Positions 1 to 8,536 of a stretch of 64,000 nucleotides of DNA are shown one piece after another. The DNA is taken from contig JAAYQU010000016.1 in NCBI GenBank assembly GCA_012519055.1, forward strand, positions 44,611 through 108,610, given 5' to 3'. The stretch is from Bacteroidales bacterium. Its GTDB lineage: Bacteria > Bacteroidota > Bacteroidia > Bacteroidales > Salinivirgaceae. The translations under genes were made by a program, and so were the position numbers. Numbering within the stretch: position 1 is the first letter of the stretch; the number at the start of each line of letters is the position of its first letter. The notes beneath the pieces are model-generated. The model saw nothing but the letters and a program-made list of their open reading frames with translations. It had not been told where the DNA came from and searched no databases.

Positions 1-540
1 AAATTTTTCTTTAAACTTCATTTGGTCATATTTTAACTGAAGTTTTTGATCTTTACTTATACCATTATTTACACCATTGTAAATCGCATCTTTAGTAACT
101 TCCAATGCAATATAAGTTTCAAATTCGCCTTTTGGATTTTTTCCTGTTTTTTCGCAAGTAATTGTTACTTCAACAAGAGTGCGTTTTGTAACATCACGCG
201 CCATTTGTTCAAAACTTTGCTCAAACTCTTTTTTGTCACCTACGTCAATCTCATTGGTGTATTGTTCGGTTACCGATTTAACTGTAGATTCAATTAAACC
301 TGCCATACGTGTTTTGGCATTAAAAAGAGCTTTGTCTTTCGACGTTGCCATGTTCATACTTGTTCCCATACCAGTTGCTCGGAAATTCATTGCATCTGAA
401 TAGCCTTTGTCTTGACAAGGAACAATAATTTCTTTAAACTCGCTACCACTTGCGGTAGTTGGTTTTGTCTTCTTGCAACTGTACATTCCCGTTACAGAAA
501 CTGCAAGTAACATTACTAAAAGTACATTTTTAATTTTCAT
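1..540 (-). CDS. LPP20-like lipoprotein, partial (3' end outside window)
   Basis: The reading frame is open from an ATG at 540 (minus strand) to the window edge, giving 180 residues without a stop. The N terminus is a lipoprotein signal: basic MKIKN, a hydrophobic stretch, then a Cys at residue 22 (GMYSCKK), so it is probably an envelope lipoprotein. The body (residues about 40-170) has the look of LPP20-family lipoproteins: a small Gly/Met-rich start (RATGMGTSMNMATSKDKALFNA) followed by a conserved-looking alpha/beta region. That family has no defined activity. The gene is divergent from nothing nearby; the next gene, also minus strand, ends at 705. The lipoprotein call is firm and the family call is moderate. 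Confidence 0.7.
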   Translation of the reverse strand, partial: MKIKNVLLVMLLAVSVTGMYSCKKTKPTTASGSEFKEIIVPCQDKGYSDAMNFRATGMGTSMNMATSKDKALFNAKTRMAGLIESTVKSVTEQYTNEIDVGDKKEFEQSFEQMARDVTKRTLVEVTITCEKTGKNPKGEFETYIALEVTKDAIYNGVNNGISKDQKLQLKYDQMKFKEKF

Positions 541-704
541 ATCTAATAATTTAATTTGGTTATTACCGAAAGCAAATTTGAGAATAAAATTGTTACAATG
601 CAACTCTAAATGTGTTAATAATATGCTAAGATTTATGTTTTACAACTTTATCACATTATCATTATCAGACTAAACGATCACTCAACATACTGATATTGTT
701 TAGG

Positions 705-1703
705 TTATCGCTTATAATAATTTTGTAAGCTTTTCTGAAAAATTTGTCGATTTATTTCATTTATACTATGAATAACTGCTGTTATTTTATCTTTTCGTGC
801 ATTTTCCTCCTCTTGCGAAAGATTTTCTGCATCATTAAAAACAACTTTTTCAACCTTATACCCATTTTCATCCAATGTCATTGCAACAGCTGCATTAAAA
901 TCTTCCATAATGATAACAGAGGGTAATTGATTTGAAGAATAGCGTGTTACAGCAGAAATAACAGCGTTTCTTATATAGTCAATGGGAACTTCTCCTAAAT
1001 AATTAGAAGCAACCAAAATACGAATCAAGTCAATTTTGGCTTTATCTTTTACCCTATAGGATTTTGACAGCTCTTCGTATTGTTTGTCATTAGTTGATAA
1101 GAATAGTTTAATAAAATCTTCTGGTACTGATTGTAAATCACGTAGTTCTCCTTTTTTTTTCTTGATTTTATACTCTTTTATTGCATCTTTTTGAGTAGTA
1201 GGAACATAGTACTCCCACTTTTTTGTACGTCTATATGATTCGGTCATCGGTTTTGGTTTCCATTTAGTTATAGGGCGTTTAAGTAGCTGGGCGTCAACCT
1301 TAAGCATTCCTGTTTCTAACGCATATAACATACAGTTTACGAAATGAACATAATTTCCACCAATACTATGATGAATTGCTGACCATAGAGTAGTGTTTTT
1401 GCTTTTATTTTGCTTGTTTTGTACAGAATCTTCTATTTCCTTTTCTTTCAACTGTTCAATAAAATCCTGTCCAAAGCCTACGGGATAGTATATAACCTGA
1501 TCATGATTTTGATGTGATTTTGATGTAGCATGATATAATTCTTTAATGTCAAAAACATAATTAGAATCATTTGACAATTTAAGACGAACCCCAAAGCCTT
1601 TATCCCACTGCATTTCTGTTATTTTTGGAGATACGGTGTACTGGGCGGTTGCTATACTATATACAAAAATAGCAACTAGGAACAAAGGTATTTTTCTTAA
1701 CAT
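705..1703 (-). CDS. Secreted protein of unknown function
   Basis: A 332-residue protein with a clear signal peptide (residues 1-20, ending ATAQ). I do not recognise the family. The mature part is rich in Lys, Asn and Tyr, and has a short region with HHSIGGNYVHFVNCMLYALETG around residue 110-130 that could be helical, then a Lys-rich stretch and a C-terminal helical segment (about residues 275-332). There are no catalytic motifs I can name. It stands alone: a 285-base gap separates it from the divergent SPFH gene, and a TAnnTTTG-type motif lies about 40 bases upstream of its ATG. It is probably periplasmic or surface exposed. Confidence 0.6.
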   Translation of the reverse strand: MLRKIPLFLVAIFVYSIATAQYTVSPKITEMQWDKGFGVRLKLSNDSNYVFDIKELYHATSKSHQNHDQVIYYPVGFGQDFIEQLKEKEIEDSVQNKQNKSKNTTLWSAIHHSIGGNYVHFVNCMLYALETGMLKVDAQLLKRPITKWKPKPMTESYRRTKKWEYYVPTTQKDAIKEYKIKKKKGELRDLQSVPEDFIKLFLSTNDKQYEELSKSYRVKDKAKIDLIRILVASNYLGEVPIDYIRNAVISAVTRYSSNQLPSVIIMEDFNAAVAMTLDENGYKVEKVVFNDAENLSQEEENARKDKITAVIHSINEINRQIFQKSLQNYYKR

Positions 1704-1739
1704 AAAACGAAAACTTGTAAAATAATAAACTTACTGATT

Positions 1740-1747
1740 CAAAGGTA
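1740..1747 (-). promoter_or_regulatory. Candidate Bacteroidetes -7 promoter motif
   Basis: On the minus strand the motif reads TACCTTTG, matching the Bacteroidetes -7 consensus TAnnTTTG, 37 bases before the start of the secreted protein at 1703. No well-spaced -33 TTTG was found, so this rests on the -7 element alone. Confidence 0.4.
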
Positions 1748-1912
1748 CATCAATATTCATACAACTATAATCATTGCACTTTCAAAGATAGTATTTTATC
1801 ACCACTTTTTACACATAAAAACTGTTTTTTTGCATAAATAACAGTATATCAAATGTATATATAATATAAAAATAAAAAATATAGCATTTTTATCAAAAAA
1901 CAGGATTTTTAT

Positions 1913-1944
1913 TTGGTGATATGAAAATCATTTTAATATATTTG
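1913..1944 (+). promoter_or_regulatory. Candidate promoter for the SPFH gene, with flanking direct repeats
   Basis: TATATTTG at 1937-1944 matches the -7 consensus TAnnTTTG, and a TTTG at 1912-1915 lies 21 bases upstream, the spacing expected for the -33 element. The -7 motif overlaps the first of two exact copies of atcattttaatat (1927-1939 and 1949-1961), with a third partial copy at 1960-1967. The repeats could be regulator binding sites. Confidence 0.55.
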
Positions 1945-1988
1945 CAATATCATTTTAATATCATTTTCAAATCAATAAATTTAATATC

Positions 1989-2963
1989 ATGAAAAAGAAA
2001 GAAGAAAATTTTACAGGATTTAAGGCATCGGGGGTATTGATGCTCCTGATAGTTCCTATTGTACTAATAGCTATTGTCTATGGAATACGCAGCATAGCTA
2101 TATCAGAAGTGATTAACGAAGGCTTAATGATTGGCTTAATTATTTTCTTAGTGTTATTGTTTTTTTTCCTTGCAATCACTTCGATAATTGGATTTGTAAT
2201 TATTGAGCCTAATGAAGCTTTGGTTATGGTATTTTTTGGGAAATATAATGGTACGATAAAACAGAACGGCTTCTTTTGGGTAAATCCATTTTATGTGAAA
2301 AAGAAATTAACTCTAAGAGCTAGAAACTTAGATGCCGACCCAATTAAGGTTAACGATAAAACTGGGAACCCAATAATGATTGGAGTTGTGGTTGTTTGGA
2401 GAATTGCCGATACATACAAAGCTTCGTTCAATATTGACAACTCATCAATGGCTGTCGGAGCACCTACTACCGGTACGGTTATGAAAATAAACCAAAAAAT
2501 GAAGGCTTACGAAAATTTTGTAAAAATACAAAGCGACTCAGCACTGCGCCATGTAGCAGGAATGTTTGCATATGACGCATCTAACGCATTGTCAGACAAA
2601 GAGTTAACCTTACGTTCGAGTGCCGACGAAATAAATCAAATTCTTGAAAATCAAATGGCTGAAAGGCTTGGTATTGCAGGAATTGAAATTGTCGAGGCAC
2701 GTATCAGTTATTTGGCTTATGCGCCTGAAATAGCGGCTGTTATGCTACGTCGACAACAGGCTGATGCAATTATTGCCGCACGCGAAAAAATTGTAGAAGG
2801 TGCTGTTGGAATGGTTGAATTAGCATTAAAACAACTTTCCGAAAAGCATATAATAGAGCTTGACGACGACAAAAAAGCTGCCATGGTTAGTAATCTTATG
2901 GTAGTTCTATGTTCAGAGGAGTCAACCTCTCCAATAATAAACGCAGGAACTTTACATCAATAA
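1989..2963 (+). CDS. SPFH/band 7 domain membrane protein
   Basis: A 324-residue protein with two hydrophobic segments (about residues 15-33 and 44-70), followed by an SPFH (stomatin/prohibitin/flotillin) domain. The domain start is recognisable from the sequence VIIEPNEALVMVFFGKYNGT and the continuation with GFFWVNPFY. Further on, the helical part contains YAPEIAAVMLRRQQADAI, typical of SPFH proteins after the core domain, and the alanine-rich helix that mediates oligomer assembly. Such proteins form large membrane rings that organise membrane microdomains or hold proteases. The next gene, 127 bases on, encodes a ribbon-helix-helix protein; a repeat-flanked promoter lies just upstream. The family call is firm; the physiological role is unknown. 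Confidence 0.9.
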   Translation: MKKKEENFTGFKASGVLMLLIVPIVLIAIVYGIRSIAISEVINEGLMIGLIIFLVLLFFFLAITSIIGFVIIEPNEALVMVFFGKYNGTIKQNGFFWVNPFYVKKKLTLRARNLDADPIKVNDKTGNPIMIGVVVVWRIADTYKASFNIDNSSMAVGAPTTGTVMKINQKMKAYENFVKIQSDSALRHVAGMFAYDASNALSDKELTLRSSADEINQILENQMAERLGIAGIEIVEARISYLAYAPEIAAVMLRRQQADAIIAAREKIVEGAVGMVELALKQLSEKHIIELDDDKKAAMVSNLMVVLCSEESTSPIINAGTLHQ

Positions 2964-3090
2964 AATAATAATTTTTCGACACCGCACGCTTTGCAAAGAT
3001 AAACAAGCAAAGCGTGCTTTACTAAAATATACGAACAGAATAATTAATGTAAAATCAGAATTAAATCCATGTTAACTAACAGATAGAGAG

Positions 3091-3291
3091 ATGTCAAAGA
3101 AAAAATCATTTGTATTGCGGATTGATCAAGAAAAGTTTAACGCCATTGAAAAGTGGGCTGCAGACGAGTTTCGCAGTGCAAACGGCCAAATAGAGTGGAT
3201 TATTGACCAAGCTTTACGAAAGGCTGGTCGTTTAAAATCAGGTTCAAATAAAATCAATAATTCGCAAGAGACAGATAAAACAGAAACATAA
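3091..3291 (+). CDS. Arc-like ribbon-helix-helix protein
   Basis: A 66-residue protein. Residues 3-50 fit a ribbon-helix-helix DNA-binding fold: a short beta strand (KSFVLRIDQ), then helix A (EKFNAIEKWAADEF) and helix B (SANGQIEWIIDQALRKAG), the pattern of Arc/MetJ-type repressors. The tail is polar and probably disordered. Proteins of this kind bind DNA as dimers. The position after the SPFH gene on the same strand suggests that it travels with it, either regulating it or acting as a small partner. No toxin gene lies beside it, so an antitoxin role is not supported. Confidence 0.75.
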   Translation: MSKKKSFVLRIDQEKFNAIEKWAADEFRSANGQIEWIIDQALRKAGRLKSGSNKINNSQETDKTET

Positions 3292-3367
3292 TTGATTAAT
3301 AGTTAATCCCACTTACCATAAACATTCACGATTACCCAATAAAGCTTTATATTGACGGAGAAAAAAC

Positions 3368-3375
3368 TACTTTTG
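3368..3375 (+). promoter_or_regulatory. Candidate -7 promoter motif before the Mpv17-like gene
   Basis: TACTTTTG matches TAnnTTTG and lies 51 bases before the ATG at 3426. No properly spaced -33 element is visible. Confidence 0.3.
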
Positions 3376-3425
3376 TAGCTGAAATATTCTGATTGCTATT
3401 TAATGACATTAAACTATATATCAAT

Positions 3426-4121
3426 ATGTTAAAAAGAAAAGACCTGTTTTTTATTTTGGGATGTATTGTTTTTATAACGCCATTTATTATTTCAGAAACT
3501 GTTTACAATGCGTACGTTGAATACAACAAAAATCATGGAATGATAATGTCGTTCGTGAAATTTAGCATATTGGCAACTGCCGGCGAAGTTATCGGTTTGC
3601 GAATACGAACAGGCAATTATAATCAAAAAGGGTTTGGAATTATACCACGTTCAATTGTATGGGGATTTCTTGGGCTAACTATTAAAATGGCATTTGTAAT
3701 ATTTAGTGCAGGAACTCCAGAACTATTGAGTTATCTTGGTTTAAAGAATGCAAAAAGCGCTTTAGCAAACAATTTTACAGTTACAAAACTTTTTGTGGCT
3801 TTTATGATATCAACAACAATGAACGTTGTTTTTGCACCTATAATGATGACATTGCATAAAATAACCGATACTCATATAGTTGCGAATGGCGGCACTATTT
3901 CAGCCCTTTTTAAACCCATAAAGTTTCGCAAAATTTTCAACGAACTGAACTGGGATGTTCAATGGAATTTCGTCTTTAAAAAAACCATTCCAATCTTTTG
4001 GATCCCTGCACACACAATAACATTCTTGCTACCTAACGAATTTCAAGTATTATTTGCAGCATTGTTGGGCGTGGCATTAGGTGTTATTTTAGCTATAGCT
4101 GCACAAATGGGCAAAAAATAG
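3426..4121 (+). CDS. Mpv17/PMP22-like integral membrane protein
   Basis: An inner membrane protein of about 231 residues with four or five hydrophobic segments. The ATG at 3426 (MLKRKDLFF) is preferred over an in-frame TTG at 3393 because it gives a clean basic start before the first membrane segment. The C-terminal part, with FWIPAHTITFLLP followed by a long Gly/Leu/Ala segment, resembles the conserved C-terminal signature of the Mpv17/PMP22 family. In eukaryotes that family acts in organelle membranes; the bacterial role is unknown. It sits between the RHH gene and the ABC-F gene, 9 bases before the latter. Membrane location is firm and the family moderate. Confidence 0.6.
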   Translation: MLKRKDLFFILGCIVFITPFIISETVYNAYVEYNKNHGMIMSFVKFSILATAGEVIGLRIRTGNYNQKGFGIIPRSIVWGFLGLTIKMAFVIFSAGTPELLSYLGLKNAKSALANNFTVTKLFVAFMISTTMNVVFAPIMMTLHKITDTHIVANGGTISALFKPIKFRKIFNELNWDVQWNFVFKKTIPIFWIPAHTITFLLPNEFQVLFAALLGVALGVILAIAAQMGKK

Positions 4122-4130
4122 TCACATAAA

Positions 4131-6107
4131 ATGATATCTGTCAATCAATTAACATTAAGGTTTGGCGATTTTACACTCTTTGAAAACATCTCGTTTTTGA
4201 TTAACGAACGAGACCGCATTGGACTTGTAGGACGCAACGGAATTGGCAAATCAACCCTGATGAAAATATTGAACAAAGAGATGAAATATGATGAGGGTAG
4301 CTTGGCTTTTCCAAATGAATGTACTGTTGGGTATCTACCTCAACATTTGGACTTTAGCGATCAATTGAACGTAATAGAGGAAACCAGTACAGCATTCCAT
4401 GAAGTTAATTTACTTGAGGAACAAATAGAAAAAATTACAACAGAAGTTGCCAACAGAACCGACTATGAATCAGAAAGTTATCTTGAATTGATAAACAAGC
4501 TCGCTGAATACACCGATAGATATCATATTTTAGGTGGCGACAAGCGCACCGCTCTAATAGAACAGACACTTAAAGGATTAGGTTTTCTGTCCTCTGATTT
4601 TGAGCGACCTACAAACGAATTTTCAGGAGGTTGGCGAATGCGTATAGAGTTGGCAAAACTAATTCTTCAAAAACCCGATTTGCTGATGTTGGACGAACCT
4701 ACAAATCATCTTGACATTGAGGCTATTGAGTGGTTAGAGTCATTTTTGAAAGACTATCCCGGTGCTGTGCTTATAATATCACACGACCGCAGATTTTTGG
4801 ATTCGCTGACAAATCGCACTATAGAAATTGCCAACAAGCGAATTTACGATTACCCTGTTCCCTACTCCAAATATGTTGATTTGATGGAGGAGCGCATGGA
4901 GTCACAACAAGCTGCTTACGACAACCAACAAAAAAAAATAAAAGAGACTCAGGAATTTATAGACCGCTTTCGCTACAAAGCCACAAAAGCTGTGCAGGTG
5001 CAGAGTAGAATAAAATCGCTCGAGAAAATGGAAATAGTCGAGGTGGACAGTTTCGACCAAGCGACAATGAACATAAAATTCCCTCCCTCTCCACGCTCCG
5101 GCGATGTGGTTGTCGAGGCTGAAAATATTTCGGTAAGTTATGGTTCGTTGCAGGTATTAGATAATGTAGGAATTACGATTGAACGTGGCGAAAAGATTTC
5201 GTTCGTTGGAAGAAACGGCGAGGGAAAAACCACAATGGTTAAGGCTATATTAAAGGAAGTTGAGACATCAGGGGGATACCTTAAAATCGGTCACAACGTA
5301 AAGACGGGATATTTTGCCCAACATCAAAACGAACTTTTAGACCCTGAAAAGACTGTTTTTCAGACTATTGACGATATCGCAACCGGAGAAATGCGTACAA
5401 AAACACGCGATATTCTTGGAGCATTCCTCTTTTCAGGCGAAGATGTCGATAAACCTGTAAAAGTCCTGTCGGGCGGAGAAAAGGCGAGATTGGCACTATC
5501 GTGCATGTTGTTAGAGCCTATCAATTTGCTAATCTTAGACGAGCCTACACACCATTTGGATATGATTTCCAAAAACATACTGAAACAGGCTCTGCTTCAA
5601 TACGATGGCACATTAATAATAGTCTCGCATGACCGCGATTTTTTAGATGGATTAACGGACAAAGTTTATGAATTTCGAAACAAAAAGGTGCACGAACATC
5701 GGGGCGGAATAGAAACTTTCTTGGAAAAACGCAGACTTGAACGATTACAAGACCTTAACACAAACGCAAAACTGCAATTATTTCAAGAACAAAAAAAGGA
5801 AAATGAAAACAGATCTGCTAACAAAATACTGTTTAACCAACAAAAAGAGTACGACAGAGAGATACGCAAAGTACAAAACCAAATTGAGAGAATTGAGAAC
5901 GAAATACATACGCTTGAATATGAGTTAGAAGCATTACAAGAGGTTCTTTCAAACCCCGAAAACATAACTAACGAAGAGCCTTTTTTACAATATAGCGCCA
6001 TTCAAAAAAAGTTGGAAAAACTATCTAGCACTTGGTTAGAACTCTCTGAAGAGGCCGAGAGATTGAGCATACTAAAATTAGAAGATAGAAGGCAAATGTA
6101 TAAATAG
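4131..6107 (+). CDS. ABC-F family ATPase (Uup/EttA-type ribosome-associated factor)
   Basis: A soluble protein of 658 residues with two ABC ATPase domains and no membrane segments. First domain: Walker A GRNGIGKST at about 34-42, signature FSGGWRMR near 164, Walker B LLMLDEPTNHLD near 184. A charged linker (about 245-300) follows. Second domain: Walker A GRNGEGKTT near 360, signature LSGGEKAR near 445, Walker B LLILDEPTHHLD near 466. The C terminus (about 535-655) is a long charged coiled coil, as in Uup. ABC-F proteins bind the ribosomal E site and help stalled or initiating ribosomes; some give antibiotic resistance. The sub-family cannot be set by eye. The start is the first ATG, just after the Mpv17-like gene. 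Confidence 0.92.
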   Translation: MISVNQLTLRFGDFTLFENISFLINERDRIGLVGRNGIGKSTLMKILNKEMKYDEGSLAFPNECTVGYLPQHLDFSDQLNVIEETSTAFHEVNLLEEQIEKITTEVANRTDYESESYLELINKLAEYTDRYHILGGDKRTALIEQTLKGLGFLSSDFERPTNEFSGGWRMRIELAKLILQKPDLLMLDEPTNHLDIEAIEWLESFLKDYPGAVLIISHDRRFLDSLTNRTIEIANKRIYDYPVPYSKYVDLMEERMESQQAAYDNQQKKIKETQEFIDRFRYKATKAVQVQSRIKSLEKMEIVEVDSFDQATMNIKFPPSPRSGDVVVEAENISVSYGSLQVLDNVGITIERGEKISFVGRNGEGKTTMVKAILKEVETSGGYLKIGHNVKTGYFAQHQNELLDPEKTVFQTIDDIATGEMRTKTRDILGAFLFSGEDVDKPVKVLSGGEKARLALSCMLLEPINLLILDEPTHHLDMISKNILKQALLQYDGTLIIVSHDRDFLDGLTDKVYEFRNKKVHEHRGGIETFLEKRRLERLQDLNTNAKLQLFQEQKKENENRSANKILFNQQKEYDREIRKVQNQIERIENEIHTLEYELEALQEVLSNPENITNEEPFLQYSAIQKKLEKLSSTWLELSEEAERLSILKLEDRRQMYK

Positions 6108-6753
6108 ATTAACAACTAATACCGTATTTCGTTTAATAATAAAATTAAATGTAAAGTTTCTGATTTATAATTTTTGATTTTGATAAATCCGAAATCTGAT
6201 TTAACATCGACATCCCTCAGCGCACCACTGAAATCCAAAATTAAAAATTACACGATAATACACAACTTGGTATAACAGTTATTTATTAAATTTACCGATA
6301 CCAATTAGATGAATTTATTTTGCTGATACACATATTCATAACCAACACTCAAAGAATTAATTTTTGGGTGTAATATTCAAAAGTAGTGATTACTTTTCTG
6401 TGAAAAGTCTATTTAAAAACAATAAATATTCTTGCTAATAATAAAAAGGCGTAAATTTGTAGGCTTGCATCAGAAAAAGATGACGGCATTGCGGTTTTTT
6501 TTAAATTTAAATAGGGGGAATATAATATATGACATAAAACTAACTTGAATTTGTCTGTAAAATCGGAGGTTTTATAGACATGGGGTTTAATTCTGATTTT
6601 CCGATACAGAATTGCAACAGTTTGATAACCAAACTGAGTTTCAATAATTTTACCCATAACGGAAATTGTTGTAGGAAATTCTCACAATGACGTATATAAA
6701 AACGTCATTAGAGAAAAAGTAAAAAATAATATTAATTAAAAACTATTTGAATC
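6108..6753. other. Intergenic region, no gene supported
   Basis: About 650 bases of AT-rich sequence without a convincing gene. A 7-bp hairpin with a 5-base loop lies at 6379-6397. Near the right end is an 8-bp inverted repeat (aatgacgt/acgtcatt at 6686-6693 and 6702-6709), about 45 bases before the lipoprotein start. An 82-codon minus-strand frame at 6409-6657 has no support. Confidence 0.5.
6686..6709. promoter_or_regulatory. Inverted repeat, possible operator
   Basis: A perfect 8-bp inverted repeat, aatgacgt and acgtcatt, with an 8-base AT-rich spacer. It lies 45 bases upstream of the lipoprotein gene at 6754, a position that fits a transcription factor site. The function is inferred only. 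Confidence 0.35.
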
Positions 6754-7467
6754 ATGAAAAACATAATTTCAAATATTTTATTTATCACAGTAGTCTCTAT
6801 AGCACTACTTTTCAACTCTTGCTCAGAAAAAGAAAGCACAAACCCGAACCAACTTGATCAAAAATATTCTAAGAATATTGAAATATTTGACAAGTCGGGA
6901 AAGAACTCAATTATTTTAAAAGTTTCTTCAGATGAAGAATCTATTGTAAGTTTTTACAGTGCTGACAACTTTGAATTGTTGATTAATCCAGAGCCATTCG
7001 TAGCAGAAGAAACAACGGAAGACACAGAAGATGACTCTGATGACGACTTTGACAACTATTCAGATAAAGATGCTATTTCAATTACCATGGGCGTAATAGA
7101 AGAACGATTTAGTGATAATGTTGTTGAATACGAGATAGTAAAGACTTATCCAATAGAAATTCAAGACATGAGAGCTAGCTTTACAAAAGAACACTACTAT
7201 TCCACACGTGATGGGGTCAGAATAAAAAGAACTAGTTGGAATAGAAGAGTTTACGTTTGGACAAAATACTGTAATGCAAACTGTGGAACAGGAGATGCAG
7301 ACATTGAATATGGCTGGATTAGTGCAAATTACAATGACTATAAACTCAATAATAATGAAGAAATTTCAGATGAAGTTTGCGGCTCAACTTATATGGGTAT
7401 CGTTGTAAGAGCAAAAAAACACAGTGGTAAATATTCACACAACTTTTACGTACCATCTTGTAACTAA
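6754..7467 (+). CDS. Lipoprotein of unknown function with an acidic segment
   Basis: A 237-residue protein with a lipoprotein signal (hydrophobic residues 5-20, LLFNSCSEKE, Cys 23). After the Cys comes a long stretch without a motif, then a highly acidic segment (about residues 88-107, rich in Asp and Glu) that could bind cations. The C-terminal half has several Cys (YCNANCG, EVCGSTY, PSCN), suggesting disulfides in a compact domain. I do not recognise the family. It heads a group of envelope genes (DUF4249 lipoprotein, TonB receptor, another lipoprotein) on the same strand, but a large hairpin follows it, so it may be its own transcript. Confidence 0.7.
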   Translation: MKNIISNILFITVVSIALLFNSCSEKESTNPNQLDQKYSKNIEIFDKSGKNSIILKVSSDEESIVSFYSADNFELLINPEPFVAEETTEDTEDDSDDDFDNYSDKDAISITMGVIEERFSDNVVEYEIVKTYPIEIQDMRASFTKEHYYSTRDGVRIKRTSWNRRVYVWTKYCNANCGTGDADIEYGWISANYNDYKLNNNEEISDEVCGSTYMGIVVRAKKHSGKYSHNFYVPSCN

Positions 7468-7470
7468 TAG

Positions 7471-7538
7471 ACTTGTGATTTTTATGCACCTTATTAATAT
7501 TACTAGTAGCATTAGTAAGGTGTATATTTATCACAAGT
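7471..7538 (+). terminator. Large imperfect hairpin after the lipoprotein gene
   Basis: The arms 7471-7498 and 7511-7538 are imperfect reverse complements over 28 bases with a 12-base loop; the outer acttgtgat/atcacaagt and inner cacctta/taaggtg blocks pair exactly. It begins just after the stop codon. No long T run follows, so it is either a weak terminator, an mRNA-stabilising structure or a small repeat element. Confidence 0.5.
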
Positions 7539-7607
7539 GCAAATCATTCTACTACTTCTTTTACCTGTTTTTTTAGGATTTTGGATTAACTGCTAATAAT
7601 TATCACT

Positions 7608-8495
7608 ATGAAATTAATATCTTATTGTAAAGTTTGTTTTACTCTTCTTTTAACTCTTGTTTCTTGCAGTAGAGAAAAAGTAGAGTTAATTAATCCCAAT
7701 ACGCAGAGTTTGCCTTATGATATTATTATCAATGGCGGTATTCTAACGATGAATGGAAAGCAATTCGTGCAAATAACAAAACCCCTAGCGTGGATTACCG
7801 ATACTGTTATGCCTGTTTCTGGTGCTGTGGTTGAACTATCAGATGGAGAGAATACTTATTTATACAAAGAGACATCTAAACCCGGCGAGTATGAAACAGT
7901 TTTGGATATTAAGGGCGAAGTTGGCAAGGTGTATACCCTAAAAGTTAGCTTTAACGGAAAGCTATATCTCGCATCAGATAGCCTAATAGAGGCAAAACCT
8001 ATATCTGTTGACGAAATACCTATTGAAGAAATAGATTACGACGAAACTGGTAGGATATACACACATATGCACACCCATATTTTTGGCTTCGAGACTTCAA
8101 ATATTTGGATTATAAACAAACAACACATTGATTCCTTGGGTAATCTTTTCCTACCTCAACTATGCCCCAAACGGATAATTAGATACGATTACCTACCTGT
8201 TTATACACACAAAGGTGTATTGCATCAAGGTTTATTCCCTTCTGGTTTCACAAGTATAGGAAATGCCGGCGCACCCGAAGATACAACCGAATACGCAAAA
8301 CTTTCTGTATCAGACAGTTATTACAAATATTTGATTTCTATATTTAATATTACGGAGTGGTCATCAGGTCTATTTTCGACAACACTCGGCAATGCTCTAA
8401 CAAATGTAAGCAACGGTGGTGCCGGATATTTTTTTGCGTCTGATGTAAAAACTATTAAGGTTCAATACAAAGACCTAACAGCTTTGAGTAAGTAA
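7608..8495 (+). CDS. DUF4249-type lipoprotein
   Basis: A 295-residue protein with a lipoprotein signal (residues 1-20, LTLVSCSRE, Cys 20). The N-terminal domain fits DUF4249: after the linker it shows the beta-sandwich pattern PVSGAVVELSDGENTYLYKET, then GEYETVLDIKGEVGKVYTLKVSFNGKLY, as in Bacteroidetes proteins that accompany SusC/RagA-like receptors. Such proteins are thought to be outer membrane partners of a TonB receptor, although their ligand is not known. It lies 41 bases before the receptor gene on the same strand, so co-transcription is likely. The C-terminal half shows no catalytic motif. Confidence 0.75.
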   Translation: MKLISYCKVCFTLLLTLVSCSREKVELINPNTQSLPYDIIINGGILTMNGKQFVQITKPLAWITDTVMPVSGAVVELSDGENTYLYKETSKPGEYETVLDIKGEVGKVYTLKVSFNGKLYLASDSLIEAKPISVDEIPIEEIDYDETGRIYTHMHTHIFGFETSNIWIINKQHIDSLGNLFLPQLCPKRIIRYDYLPVYTHKGVLHQGLFPSGFTSIGNAGAPEDTTEYAKLSVSDSYYKYLISIFNITEWSSGLFSTTLGNALTNVSNGGAGYFFASDVKTIKVQYKDLTALSK

Positions 8496-8536
8496 AAGAT
8501 TTTGATACATAAACCATTTTTAATTCATGACAAGCG

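Noticed and set aside
3091..3291. Antitoxin role for the ribbon-helix-helix protein
   Set aside because: No toxin-like gene lies beside it; the neighbours are SPFH and Mpv17-like proteins.
6409..6657. 82-codon frame on the minus strand
   Set aside because: It lies in an AT-rich gap, has no neighbour on its strand, no recognisable fold and a poor composition for a protein.
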